This document shows, one piece after another, positions 21,704 to 39,615 of a stretch of DNA of 64,000 nt. The position numbers and the translations under genes are program-made. Numbering within the stretch: the first letter of the stretch is position 1; every line of letters begins with the position of its first letter. The notes under the pieces were generated by a model. The model did not search any database and was not told the DNA's origin. It worked only from the letters and a program-made list of their open reading frames with translations. The DNA comes from Centroberyx gerrardi (Eukaryota; Chordata; Actinopteri; Beryciformes; Berycidae): positions 14,284,307-14,348,306 of the forward strand of contig NC_136017.1 of assembly GCF_048128805.1 (NCBI RefSeq). Direction: 5' to 3'.

Positions 21704-24700
21704 TCAGAGTCGCAGGTGTCTCTTGGGAGGAGGGGGGCTGCTGCTGCTGTCATCTGAGCTAGCCTTCCTCTTCCTCTGACGCATCACCACCTCTCTGGGC
21801 CTGGGGAGGGTGCAGAAGACTGACAGCAGCATGTGGCCCTCTGGACTGTAGTCCGTCAGCCTCCACCGGCCCTCCAGCTCCCCTCTCACAGAGCAGCAGA
21901 CTGGAGAGAAGACCCTAAAGAAACGGCTGCCTGCCACCTTGGAAATAAGGCCACATTAGAAATAAGTGTTTTGTGTAACACTTTCATGTGCCATCCTATG
22001 GGTTCAATGTAACACGCAAGTCCTTTAACATGTTTGATTTTTTTTTTTGCCCGTAATAAATTCAATTAATCAATCACCTCCATAGGGCAGACGTGGTTCC
22101 TGGGGTCTGCCGTCAGGGCTGCTGGCTCGACCTTGTCAGGGTGGGCTGGAGTCACAAGGGAGCGAGCAGAAGACCTGGAGCCGGCTGTGGACACCATCAC
22201 AGCTGCCGGTGCTTCCATCACAGGATCTAGGGATGGGACAATATATTGAAATTCAATATATCGCAATACAAAAATATGACAATACATATCGTGGGGCAGA
22301 AAATGAATCACGATATTAGCTAGGCCTATATCTTACTCTGGTGTAGTAATCACAAATGAGACGGCTTGCCCATCACAATTTCACAAGCTCTCTATCAAAA
22401 TTATATTATATGTACTTTGTAATGACATTTTTAAATTGTTGTTTAGATTCTAGCAAGCTAATGCCATTGCTAGAAAGATTTGTGGTTCAGAAATAAACAT
22501 AATTCTGCACAGTCATACTTTGTCGTCATTGAACTTTTATCTATTACATCGTATGGTGGTTGCAGTATTTCCCCTACCATAGAAATTAGTGGGGGGACAC
22601 CCAGTAATGTCGATCACCCGCCCACTAATCCTTTTGAGTGATAAAACAATGTGTTCAAGTGAATTTAACTTGTAAACAGACAGAAATATCATTGTCATTT
22701 TCTCATTATCCATCTTTGTAACTGAAATGACTATAGTGTAACGTTTGTCACCTAGCATGGCAAGGAGAGTGAAGGAATATGTAGATATCTGTTGTTTGAT
22801 TGACTGTAACGTTAGCTAAATATGTTGCAGTGGTGGTGACTATGGTGTTAATGTGAATATCGTCATTTAAAAAGTCTCCTATAGACAGCCATCAGCCATC
22901 AGCCAATCATAACTTCTGAATACACCAGTATTTCAGAATCATTTTATAGACAGAATGAAGTCTACTATTTTGTGAAGCTTATTCGGGAATGGCAACAATA
23001 CGGAGAGTATCGAATTCATCATATAATAAGCATATCGTCCCATCCCTACCCAGTGGTGTGTTCTCCATGCGGTCCTCGGAGGGATACACAAAGGGGGAAG
23101 CCAGCCGGACCATGTCGAAGGACCCCTCAACATGAATCCGACTGTAGTCACTGGACTCTCCGGTGAGGCGGCGGTGAAGGGTGGGGATCGAGTCACCAAG
23201 GGCCAAGATGTTGCCCATAGTCAGAGGACGGTTCCTCAGGTTGGTCACGTACATCGCTGTCCCAACCACTCTTGGCGGCCCATGCAGCCCAGCTAAATGG
23301 AAAACACAATGAGTCATGAATGACTTTTATTCATCTGACTACATGCCTTTCTTAAAATCATTAAATTGTAAAAATAGGAATTTCATTAGTAATTCAGGAA
23401 AAATTATACATGTGAATCATATCATATCTAAGCTCAAATATTTAGTACTGTTGACAAAGAAATCCATGCTCAAGCAACAAAAAGGAGCGATGCAACCTTA
23501 AATCCAAAATAGCATGCTGAGAGAGAAAGGCGCAACACACTCTTGTAGAAGAAAAATGGAAATCTATTTATTTAGCGATAAAAACATTGTTTTGGTCTCT
23601 TGACCCTGTGCCTTTCTCTCTCAGCAAGCTCAAATATTCAGTAAGAATTAATTGTTGGATCATTGTCAAACACATGGATAAGTAAATATACATTGAATAA
23701 GATGCTGGGCTATTTCAGAAATGGTAGAAAAATGTGTTTGCCAACGGGACTGAATCGGCAAAGTCCTCCAGAGAACGCTTAAACAGCTCTATAGTTGAGA
23801 GACTTGTTTTAATCTACATGCACCTAAATCTACATCACTCAAATTCCGCTTGGGAATGATCAAACTCTGTCTCTGTGGTTAGGACAACAAGACCTTTTCT
23901 GATAAATGGTGTTAAGTTCTGACAACTAAAGCCAAAGTTCACAAGGAAGTTCCTCCTCTGCTTTAGTAAAATACTCCATCAGGCATTACACTCACAACAC
24001 GGCTTTGTGACCGTTGTGAATGACAAATGAGCCCTGAAAGTGAGTTGGCTGTATGTTTCATTTTATTTCAGCCACACATTATAACACTTTTGAAACATAC
24101 ACCTATAGTGACTTTGAAATATTTTTTGTAGACTAAGACTAATATAATTCTTTGGGTCTGATGATAGGCGCCCCAATGAGATGCCCACTGAGATGAGTGC
24201 CACAAATAAAATGTATGTTTTTTTAACATACCCAAGAGAATTTTTTCCTGGGATTTCCCTGGAATGGCTTTACTAATAAACTCCACTCCAATGTCAATAT
24301 ATACGAATTATAGAGAGTGTCAATTAGAAAATCTTGTTTGATATCAAATTTCCCTATGTAAAAGACTTGAACTAAGATCAAGTCTCTATTTGAATTGTAG
24401 AGGCACGATTATTGATTGAATCGATTATCGATTAATCTAAAACCAAAATCCACCCATTTCCTGCTGTTCATAACAATAAAATAAAGGACTCCTAGCTGAA
24501 AGTGCGTGTTTTTACGTATCAATTTACTATGTCCTTTGGGACATGCTAACGGGCTATATAAATAAACACAAATGAAACTTACACAAATTTATTTTGGAAG
24601 GTTATTTAATTAACCTAACCTGGCAACACATAAGCTAGCTAGCCAGCATCCAATTCACAGCCAACTCTAATTGAAAACTGCACATTTTTAGTGTTTTAAG

Positions 24701-25309
24701 AAATCGTTTTTAGCTAACATTACGCTAGCTAGCTAGCTAAATAGTAGCGAGTAGCTAGCTAACATCCTTCGTAGCTAACATTAGTTTTCAGTGGTAATTG
24801 AATTTACTTTTATTTGTTCAACACTTTAGTTGGAAAAATATTTGAGGGTTACAAAGGTAGAGTAAAAAAAAATACAATAATTGTTTGTCTAAGGCTCATA
24901 TTTTAACGTATCATCTATTTTCATCCAACTTACGTAAGTTAGCTAGGTTAGTTGAGCTAAAGTTAGCTTGGCTAACTTTGGCGTGCCGTATTTTGCCTTA
25001 AGTTACCATGTTTTTATATTTATTTTTTAACCAAACCCACATTTTGATATTTGCTCATATTGTTCGCGTTTAATTGTGTGTTATTTTTGCGGTCAAACAA
25101 TATGTTTGTGTATGTTGTACAAAAGTAGCATTAAGCTAGCTTGCCGTCGCGACCCGCGGCTGTTAACACTTTATTACTGGCTTTTCCCGGCTGCTCCGGC
25201 CGCTGAATTAGGGATACATTACTGAGCAGATGACCAAAGTACCTGCATGGTCCTGGTCTGGGAGGGGGAAGAAACTTGAAAGCAGCACGTATTTCTCTCG
25301 CAGTGCCAT
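21704..25309 (-). CDS. Unrecognised four-exon gene (~230 residues)
   Basis: Exon 1 is 25,309-25,243 (start MALREKYVLL), exon 2 23,292-23,050, exon 3 22,226-22,078, exon 4 21,937-21,704 (stop). Splice sites are CAG|GTACTT, TTTAG|CT, TGG|GTAGGG, CCTAG|AT, GAG|GTGATT and CCAAG|GT. All phases agree (1, 1, 0) and the total is 231 codons including stop. Exon 2 encodes VGTAMYVTNLRNRPLTMG and FVYPSEDRMENTP. Exon 4 encodes RFFRVFSPVCCSVRGELEG and ends in a basic, serine-rich tail RKRKASSDDSSSSPPPPKR, plausibly a nuclear localisation signal. I recognise no domain. Intron 2 is entirely a hAT-like element. Exon 1 and promoter are duplicated at 4.2 kb. An extra exon in intron 1 cannot be excluded. Confidence 0.55.
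22227..23049. mobile_element. hAT-like element coextensive with intron 2 of the unrecognised gene
   Basis: The termini are TAGGGATGGGACAATAT (from 22,228) and ATATCGTCCCATCCCTA (to 23,048), the same ends as the 128-bp MITE at 19,235. One G on each side completes a GT donor and AG acceptor on the minus strand. Internal sequence includes AT-rich and GGGGGG patches without a transposase. No clean 8-bp flanking duplication is visible (CCACTGGG against GATCCTGT on the minus strand). Confidence 0.8.
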
Positions 25310-25377
25310 TGTTTCTGACAGTCTGACTTTGGCAGAAGCTGAAGTGCAGAATGATAATTTGGAATGTTCGGGTCTGC

Positions 25378-25384
25378 TTTTATA
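25378..25384 (-). promoter_or_regulatory. TATA box of the unrecognised gene
   Basis: The minus strand reads CTATAAAAGCAG about 70 bp upstream of the ATG at 25,309. That leaves room for transcription to start about 30 bp downstream and give a short leader. The same box is in copy 1 at 4299-4305. Confidence 0.5.
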
Positions 25385-26344
25385 GACACCACATCTTCTT
25401 GGAGTCCGAATCTTGAAAACAGAACAGGAGCCTTCTGTCTCCATTATGACAGGTGATGTAAACATAATGTCCAAAATATCAGGGACGCTGGTGTTTTTAT
25501 GAACTAGACCCACACTGACTAGGTGAATCCAGTTACAAGCCATTATCCCTAATTGATTTTCCTTAATAAATGTATACCAATCACAAGGAGGAGATGTAGA
25601 TAAACATTGCGCTAAAAGGGGCTGAACTCCATGGCAGGGAGATGTCCCTATATTTTGTAGCTACATTCAGTGTATTTTGCCACGGAGTGTGATTGAAAAT
25701 AAATACCTGATCAAAGAATTAGAAAATCCTGGGGAAAATTCATCAGTAACAGTGGACACAATTGAGATTTATAGGGTGGTGACACTCTCCCTCCATTTAT
25801 ACTAGGCATTCATTGCCACACGTTTTTATTATCGACGGTGTTCTAGATGGGGTTTTACCGGTGTATCTGGTCTTGGTTTTCATTGAGGCAGACTGTTCAC
25901 TCAGTACATGCTGTTGTTCATTTAGGAGACAGTGAGTTTTGGGACCATGAGGGCTGGTTAGGAAAGTGTGTTGCTGAACTGCAGCTCTCCTTCTATAGCC
26001 TAATACATTTTGTTCATTCCGACTTTGTGCTGTTGCTGCATTACTGAAGATGGGCGAAGATTTCAAAGAGACTTATTATCCACCTGTTAAGTAGAAAATA
26101 GTGTTGGTGATTGCCAACATCATCTTGTGACAAGGCTCAACTGTTCTGTAGTTTCCAATGATTTCATTTTGGTGAACTGTCTTAGCATGTTTTAACATAG
26201 AAAAATATACATTTTTATTTTGTTTGTTCAGTTACTGGAACAATTTTAGAAGATTAAGGTTATTTGTGTCGTCTACTACAAGGAGGCCCAGGTGTTCAGT
26301 GTGACTGTTGAGATGTGAGGAGAGGATGCTTGAAACAGAGGTGT

Positions 26345-26765
26345 GACCAAGTCCACTTTGCTCGAGTCCCAAGTCAGTCTCAAGTCTTGAGGCACAAGTC
26401 TCAAGTCAAGTCCCAAGTCTAAATGTAGATTACCAAGTCAAGTTCAAGTCATTAATGTTAAGTCCCAAGTCTAAATGTAGAACACCAAGTAAAGTCAGAA
26501 GTAATCAAGAGTTCATATCAATTTAATATCTTAAAGAAAACTAAATATCTAGGACTTGTCCATGCAATATAGTTTTAATAGGATAAAAACTTGGTAAGAG
26601 CATCAGTCTGAGTTTCAACTTCAACAAAACAGAATTTAAATTCAGTCGTCTGGTGGAACAAATCTCATCACTTTCAATCCAAGTCATTTACACAAACACA
26701 AGATCTTTCTCAAGACTTTAGAAACCTCATCAAAGTACAAGTCAAGCCCCAAGTCACCAAATCAT
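26345..26765. repeat. CAAGTC-rich degenerate repeat (copy 2)
   Basis: Same irregular CAAGTC/CCCAAGTC motif run as at 5345-5775, with slightly different internal spacing. Confidence 0.6.
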
Positions 26766-27004
26766 GGTGACGACTGCAGATTTCCAGGCTTGGGGAAGGT
26801 GGCCGGTGGTGAGACAGGTGGTGAAAAGGATGTGGAGGTGGAGGTTATGAGTTTGGTGTTGATGTTCTTCTCCAGGGGCCTAGCTCTTCATTTTTAGATG
26901 CAAAGCAACTCATGAACCTGTAAAGTCTCTCACTCACATCCTCACCGTTAGCCTGTCTGACCCCTAGTGGCCGTGTCATGTGTCTCTGAAGAGTGTTTGG
27001 AATG

Positions 27005-27540
27005 AAAACACATCTTGTGGTGTTTCCTATTCTGCTGCTGCAACAACCCAGTTTCCCCACTGGGATTATTACAGCTTCATCTCGTTTTAGTTTGTCTATA
27101 TTGAGCAGATGTTGGACACAGGGAGAGTTTCATGGGCTGTGGGAAATGTGAAACAAGTTCCTGGAAAACATGCTGATGTGCCAGCCCACCAAGATGCAAG
27201 AAAGTACATCTTGGGTGTTGAAAAAGGTGAATGAGTAAGTAGTTTGCCTAATGGACATTTTTGGTGAAGGAGGCTAACCTGAATATTGAATTCTGAAAGC
27301 TGCACTTTTTGCACTTCAGGTTTAGAATTAATGTGTCAAATTTGCTGGGAATGCAAATACAATGTACAGTAACATTACCTTAGGTGTAAATCATGTTATC
27401 CTTTATTTTGAAAAAAAGGATGATGAGTTAAAATGTGCAGTGGTCTTAATTGGAAAAATGCATATTTAGAAATGAACTTAACTCTGTCAACTCGGTGTCC
27501 TCATTCGTTAAATACGCTTTGTTGTTAATTTAAATTAAAT
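27005..27540. other. Intergenic sequence upstream of tdh
   Basis: No gene was recognised. ACCCAGTTTCCCCACTGGGA (27,048-27,067) followed by TTATTACAGC resembles 3' tails of fish LINEs. The short minus ORFs here lack homology. Confidence 0.35.
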
Positions 27541-27754
27541 CTAAAAAAAAATGGTTGTCAGATAGTCAGCTCCAGCTCTAGTCGAGTGTTTAGGGTGGTC
27601 TAGTGCGATTTTGAAGGCAGTTTCGTCAAGCTGCCAGAGATAGATAGAATAAGACAGGAAGGAAGTGTGTCGATTTTGCCCTCATAACAAAAGCATCGAT
27701 CTTATTGAAAAGCTTTCGCCACGTTGTTTGTTAATAAGAATTTTATTTCGAAAG

Positions 27755-27982
27755 AAATAACCGGAAGTTTCGTTTATCTGGTATCCCCTGGCTGGCTTGA
27801 TACTGGTATGGAGGAGGGCACGGTCACCAAGCCTCTGATCTGTAGCCAATCACAGCGCGATAAACCTCTTCTGAAGCCACGCGGCTCCTTGGTCATGCTC
27901 GTTCACAAACATTGGCCGTAGGAGACTGAGAGGAATAGTCTTTTCATCATATAGCAACGTTGGCTTCCCAGTTAACTTCAAA
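27755..27982 (+). promoter_or_regulatory. tdh: tdh promoter region and probable noncoding exon 1
   Basis: An ETS-type site ACCGGAAGT (27,760-27,768) and a CCAAT box in GTAGCCAATCACAGCG (27,846-27,850) precede a likely leader exon that ends TTCAAA|GTAAGT at 27,982. Nuclear genes for mitochondrial proteins often use ETS (GABPA/NRF-2) sites. The transcription start is inferred to lie at about 27,900-27,950. No TATA box is seen. Confidence 0.5.
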
Positions 27983-29324
27983 GTAAGTTAGTAACTCAAT
28001 GTCATGTATGCTCTATGTTTGCATGTAGCGAGTTTTTGAAAAAAAAAAAAAAAAGCCAGGCTGGCGAAGTTGTTAGCTAGCTTAATTACATGGCAACTGG
28101 CCCTGTTCCAGTTATCTTTCACGTTAGCTAAGCTAGCCAACGTCTAGCAATAAGAGGGCAAGTGAAATGTTGCTAGGGCTGGTTCCAGAGATAGCTATCC
28201 AATTACCAACTCACAGTCTGGCTAATATATCAGGATATGGCGTTATCTTACTACTCGAATCGGGTTATTGTCAACTAACTAACTAACTAACATAAGGAGA
28301 CACCTTGGGTTAGTTAGCTACGTTGTCCTCACATTAGCACCGATATATGCTGTTCTCTCTTGTATGGAGAGAACTTCACGCCGAAGTCCGGTCAGAAAAT
28401 CTGGCAATTTAATGTTGCCTTTCTTTTTGCAAGCATGTACACATCGTAGAACATGACTTAAAACGTTTCAAATAATCGTTAGGAGACAGTGTTCAATTCG
28501 GCATGTACCATATACATCAATCAGTACTTAATTCAATAAAATACCAACTTTGGGAATTGGTTCGTCTGTTATTCCCACAATATTCTTCCACCAAAACAAC
28601 CTGGGGAGCGAGCAGCGTGAACCAAATGTAAATGTTAGATTTTAATGAAATGAAGTCCTGCTTGGTGTATCATAAGTTTACGGAACACCATAACAACTAG
28701 TTGAAGGTCTTAGGTGGTGTTATACCAGGCATGTACGTTTGCTGATAGACATAAATTGCCAATTTTTTAATAGAGTTTTACGTTTCAAATTAATTTGACA
28801 TATTGGGGCAAGGCTCACATTAATCCGATTCCCCCTCTAAACTCGAGGGTGGTCTGGCATATAAATTAAGATGCTCTATATTTAGACCGAGCCAGCAGGG
28901 AGGCGTTTTAAGTAGCTAACCTGAGATGGCTCCGGTGGGTAATCAACACTTGAGCCACTATGTGTATTTGGAGTGTTTCTGTACTAATGTGCCACAACTT
29001 CATTACTCCAAACGTTATTACTAATGGGTAAGAGTGGCTTCTTGAAACACGAGGTGAAATAACAAATGAGAGAACCTAAATGGGAGAGAGGAACAAAACA
29101 GAATATAATGTCATTGTCCACTCTGTAATACAAAACACATTGGTGCAGTCTTAGTACACATCAAAACATAATAGACATATGCATAGGTGAAAAGTACACA
29201 CCCACTACTACACGACACTATCAGTGTCACCATGAAAAAATAATTGCACTCACGCTACTTTAAGGCACTTTAGATAATAGTATCCACTTTTGGTTTGTCA
29301 TTTAATGTATGCCTTTGTTTCTAG
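27983..29324 (+). other. tdh intron 1 (inferred)
   Basis: It lies between the inferred donor at 27,983 and the acceptor TTTCTAG before 29,325. It holds an A-run at about 28,040 and short TTAGCTAGC palindromic stretches. No embedded gene was seen. Confidence 0.45.
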
Positions 29325-29335
29325 GAGCTTTTAGG

Positions 29336-34598
<5,263 letters not shown>

Positions 34599-37160
34599 TC
34601 CCGCTGCAGCGTGTCCGATCGGACACAGTGGGAGGGACAATCTGTGGCAGCCAAATTCAGTCTCATCCCCCCACATCCATTTGTCACTCCGCTGACTGCA
34701 CATCAAGAATGGGCAGTATTGATTAGTATTAGTATTGATGCCATCCCTAACTCCATCCAAAGTTTTATTATCTGGAAAGATGTGATATTGAGGATTTGAG
34801 AGCATTGTTTCAAGCCTTCAGTAATTCACTCATTAGTTTTTGGAACTAATTATTGTGGCTACACTGGAAAAAGTTTCCATCTTAACAAGATCACTTAGTC
34901 TCATCTTCAATTGTAGGTGTATTTTTCTTAAAACAACTGGAAAAGTGGGGTGAGATAATTTAATTTGTTTCCAATGCAGTTTCACTTTGTATCTTGAAAC
35001 AAGGTGTAATAAGGCAGATCACCCCACCAGTACCACTTGAAACAAGTTGATTTGCATTGGAAAACAAATTAAATTGATTAAATGAAATTGTTAAATTGAT
35101 ATTTTTTGCAGTATAGCGTTGCCTGGCAAAAAATATTACTATTATTGTTTGACAATTAAATTTAGATCCAGGTAAAGATGAAGTAAAAACTGAATTACTG
35201 GAGGCATAAAAACATTCCAGATCACTCAGTGTCACATTTCTTTAGATACATGGTGTTTTTCTGAACCCATCTCCATCTCTGTCCATCCTTTTCTCTCTCA
35301 TCTGTCCATCTCACCCCTTCATTTACTCTCCATGTTCCCGTCCATCCATTATCTCCTGGGAAGGAGAGATTGTTGTGCACTAGAAACATTCAGGATTCAA
35401 AGGATGCAATCATTAATCTAAATCTACTGCAAACTAAAGATGTGCTTGATGCCATGCTAAGAACATGCTGGATACTGTTGCTGAGTTACTGAACTTTCAA
35501 GAGAATTGAATTCTCTTTCTGAATGTATGTCCTTGTGTTGTATGTGTAAGCATGCAGATGACTTTGCTAGCCTATGTAAACAGGACAGCGTTGCATCTGT
35601 AGCAGCTAAACGCTGGCATTAGGGGGCGCTGCTGCTGTCCTGAAAACCAGTTGGCCTTTATAGAGCTGCACTCCAACTGGCCATATGTACTGTAACCATA
35701 GATACTTGAGCCTTTCCCTTAGGTACTGTTACCATAGATATTGGTAAAGTAAGCCTAGCTAGTGGTGCTGTAGGCATATTCTACAGGTGCTTCGGCCATA
35801 GTTGCCTGCTACAGCTTTTCACATGTGATAGTTGTGTTCTCTTGAAGGCAAGAATTTTGAGGAGACTAGCTTGCTAGAGCCTCTTTTGATTTGCACTAGT
35901 GTGCTTTTAATGTTTTTTGTGTTATTTAATTGAAGTTGTATTTAAATTATATTTATTGTTTCTTTCTATTTAGAAGCTGATGCAAATACAGTCTTGGTGC
36001 TATACATTTCTGAATGTTGTATGCGTTAGTGATCAGTTTCCATTTATAAGGAAACGGTTTAGAGTTCCTCAGTTTTTGCTCTCTGCGCTCTACTTGAAAA
36101 CTTGGCTATTAGAAACAGATGGTAAGATGGGTAAAATGAAAGAAGTGGGCATTATGATCTCTTAAAAAAAAAAATTCTAAAATCTTGGTGATTGTTATTC
36201 TTTGCCACTTTTCCTGTCAAAGCAACAGGATGACTGTGTTTTTTGTTTTTGTTTTTTGTTTTTTAAATTAAATCCTTTGAAGCCAATTTTCATCTCATGT
36301 CCTCTGTGACCACTCACTCAAAAACATTGCTAGGGTTGGGGAAGCTACTCTAAAACTGTAATTAACAACACACTTGAATGCAGTTACATTACATTATAAG
36401 TACAGTACCCTCAAATAATGTTTATCTTGAGCGCTGATTACTACTGAAATCCTTTGCTCCCATTATTATACACTTCACAAAAGGCTATGCGAGAGCCAGG
36501 GGAGTAGCAATACTTGTTAAGAAAAACATCCCGTTTATTTCCACTAATACTATCTCTGGTATTAATGGTTGCTACATAATCGTTACAGCATTGCTGTCAC
36601 AAAACATAATTTTGGTTGTTTATAGCACAATAACATCTGATTTAATGTGATGAAGTGAAATAATCATTTTCAGTATATATACTGTATGTATATAAATATG
36701 TAATTTACCACAGCTGTAAGGTGCTGGAAAAGCTTGAAAATGCACCTTGAAAATGCTTGAAAAGTACTTGAATTTGACTTTGGAAAAGATGTAGGAACCC
36801 TGTGATTTGCACTGGGAAAAGTTAAATGATTTCACCCCATTGTCATATTTTTGTCAAGTCAAATTTATTTATTAAAGACCTTTAACATGCAGTTTTGTTT
36901 TACAGAAAAGTGATGTACAGAAAACTAGGTCACAAAAGCTAATAAAACAAGGGATAACCAAAACAGAACAATGTAGATCAGTGTAAGTACACCAAAAACT
37001 CCCAAGAAATAAGACCAGAACTTGAACGTGACTTTGCAATGTGACTTTGAATAGACAGAGGAACTGATCCATGATCAGCTTTATAGCAGCAACTGTACCT
37101 TACTGAACCCAGTCTGACCTTTAAGTACAAAATCCACTGTATCTGAAATCAATTCTTTTG
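34599..37160. other. tdh 3' UTR and tail-to-tail intergenic region
   Basis: This stretch follows the tdh stop and runs to the C8orf74 polyadenylation signal. It is AT-rich with no recognised gene. The tdh cleavage site is not obvious, as several A/T-rich weak signals occur. Confidence 0.4.
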
Positions 37161-37162
37161 AC

Positions 37163-37168
37163 TTTATT
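37163..37168 (-). terminator. AATAAA polyadenylation signal for the C8orf74 homologue
   Basis: The minus strand reads AATAAAGTCAAAAG about 60 bp downstream of the stop codon at 37,227. Confidence 0.6.
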
Positions 37169-37226
37169 CACTGAGCTCTTGTCTTCTGTTCTGTCCCACT
37201 GCATTTCCAGACTCCTTCGCTCCCAT

Positions 37227-38922
37227 TTAGTTCTTGCTGTGTGCAGCTTTCCTCTTGCTGGTGTGTGTCTGGGTGAGCGGTGATGTAACCGTATTGGGAG
37301 GAACAGGAGAGTGGAGCCTCCTGGTGGCCAGTGCTGCTTGCTGCAGTTTGAGCTGCATGAGGTCACTAACCAGGGAGGCTTGTTGGTCCAGACTCTCCAG
37401 CATCTGGCCTCCACTGGCCCTCACTGCAGCACGGACCAAGCCCAAAACACCCTGGAGGGAATGGCAGACACAGTGGAAGTTAGTGTGTGAGAGACTATGC
37501 TTTCACTGGTTTTCTGTTTGTGTGTGAGCATGAGACAGTGCGTGTGTTAACCTCTTTGTCCAGTCGTCCACCCTCAGGAGCATGGACCGCCCCCAGAGTG
37601 ACCTTTGACCCCTCTCGGAGGCTCCTCAGCTCCTCCTCCTTCTGTCGCACGGTAGCGGTGAGTCGGGCTTGCTGGCGCTGGTGCTCCCACTCATGCAGCT
37701 CTGTGCCCTGTAGCAGCAGTAGAGTGGGTGAACTCAGATAAACCACAACTGCTGCAATCAAAGCTAGTCAAACACCAGTAAGCAATGAAAGAGCATTTTT
37801 GCCAATGTATTAAAAAAAGCATCTCGACTTGATTCCCACTGTAGATGCGTAGATGCTAGCTACTGGTTACATGACAATGCCGAATCTCCATTACCTGTGC
37901 AAGAGGGCAGGGTGTGGGGGGCACCTGCACCTCCAGATGTCCCCGTGTGATTGACAGGTTTGCAGCTCCGCCCACTACGGCGTGGAGCAGCCGCCGCCGA
38001 GCGACGCAGGTGTCGGAGAGGTACCGGGTGAGCTCGTATCGCTGGATGGGCGTAAGGTGTGGTGAACATTCACACTGCGCGTCCCTCAGCAGAGAAAGTA
38101 GTTTGGGCGCATCCAAGCCTGCAGAGAAGACTAGTGTAAACTAGTGGTTGTCAAAGTGGGTCCAGAGACCCCCAGAGGTCCTTGTGGGGGTTCCAGGTGG
38201 TCCCCAGTAAAATAAGGAATAGCTTAAAGGTGCTATGTGTAGCATTTTAACATCAATAAATCATTACAACATTAATTAACTTAACTCCATTTTCATGTAT
38301 GGCTTTCAGGTGATGTAACGCTTCATTTGATTGCATTTCTAATCTTCCATTTTTAATCTTGCTTCCTTAATGTGATGTATTTCCTGTTGAAACAGGATGT
38401 TGGGGCAGGACACAACGCTGCGATGGATCATTCAAAAGTGTAAACTAATTGGATATCCGTAAAAAAAAAATCTGTGATCTGCCTACTGGTACACAATGAG
38501 GTCACCATTAAAGATGCACTGTTTTTCAGGAAGTAAAAGTAATGGGGTTCTTAAATATACAAGAAAATAAAAAGTTTTTTGGCATTGTTCAATTTTTATT
38601 TCATTGTGACTTTTAAGTTTAGAAATGCAATCCGCTGTTCTCCATTGTTGTACAGGAGCTGTGGCCTTGATGGCAGCCTCCAGAGGAAGCGTCATGTCAC
38701 CTGAAAGGTCTCTATAGGCGGCTGTTTGCTCTGACCGTCCAGCTGTGGGAAGATGCCTTTGGCGATGATGGCCGCTCGGATCACATTAGGCCAGGAGAAG
38801 CCCCGGGCTGCGGCGAACACAGCGGCATCATACACAAACTGTTGATGGAAGCACTGCCGCTCGTCAGAGAACTCGGGCCAGGAGAAGTGACCGCTGAGCC
38901 TCGGTACACCGTCCTCTCTCTG

Positions 38923-38954
<32 letters not shown>

Positions 38955-39615
38955 CAGAATACACTGCCATCATCTGCATTAAATTCAAGTTGACATCTCT
39001 CCCTGTCTCCCTGTCTCCCTCTCACACACAAAACAATTTACTGTTGGTGGGAGATTCTCGCAATACATGTTAGACAAATCAGAGGAAATCATTCTATGCA
39101 ATAGACTTGGATAGGATTTATATGTCTTGAAACTACAGTTTGTGAACATAATATCGATAACTTCAGGTGATGGTAAGAACTTCATATTCCAAAATGTGAT
39201 GGAGTACTACTTTTGTAGACCATTCCTACCCAAAAGTAGATTTGTAACTGCCCCAGTAGGCCTCTGTGACATGGTGCCTCCAAGTGCTCCTCGTAAGCTG
39301 CTACATCCAAGTTCACAAGTTGTAAATACGACTTTTAGCGCATTCAAGTGATGTGCTTTTGGTTGAAATTAATAACAAAATGGACCCTGTAACATAGACT
39401 CATCTGTCCCAGTCATATTTACCACTTTGGGTCGGTCATGTGTGCTCAACTTAAAATAGTGACATTTCGGACATTACTTGAACGCACCATTCTAGCACGA
39501 TTCGCTCAGTGTCGTTTTATTATCCGGCAAATCAACGTGTCAGGTGTTTTATTTCGTGTCTGCCTACCTGGACTCTTGCTATGTGTGCTATTTCAGTCTC
39601 AGTCAGGGAATCCAT
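37227..39615 (-). CDS. c8orf74: C8orf74 homologue, uncharacterised coiled-coil protein
   Basis: Coding exons on the minus strand are 39,615-39,568, 38,919-38,736, 38,118-37,895, 37,707-37,552 and 37,451-37,227. Phases agree and give 278 residues, against about 294 in human. Recognisable stretches are HFSWPEFSDERQCFHQQFVY followed by GFSWPNV (human has NWEEFDEQ and GFPWVEV), GHLEVQVPPTPCPLAQ (human AHLEVCMPPHPLPLAEG), and a Gln/Glu-rich helical region (WEHQRQQARLTATVRQKEEE) likely to form a coiled coil. The C-terminus is basic (SKRKAAHSKN). The function is unknown. In mammals it is mostly testis-expressed. Position and orientation relative to rp1l1 match human. Exon 1 is tiny (16 codons). The donor after 37,552 (GTTAAC) is weak. 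Confidence 0.87.
38922..38950. repeat. (CA)n microsatellite abutting the C8orf74 exon 2 acceptor
   Basis: On the minus strand (TG)n runs directly into TCAG at the acceptor before 38,919, replacing a normal pyrimidine tract. Confidence 0.9.

Larger units (their letters stand above)
23681..26975. repeat. Direct segmental duplication, copy 2
   Basis: This matches 2641-5980 in the same orientation, about 21 kb away. It covers most of intron 1, exon 1, the promoter and about 1.6 kb upstream of the unrecognised gene. It uniquely contains 25,636-25,803 and has small indels relative to copy 1. The left edge falls inside intron 1 of the gene. In copy 1 the same edge abuts the Penelope-like tail. Confidence 0.9.
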
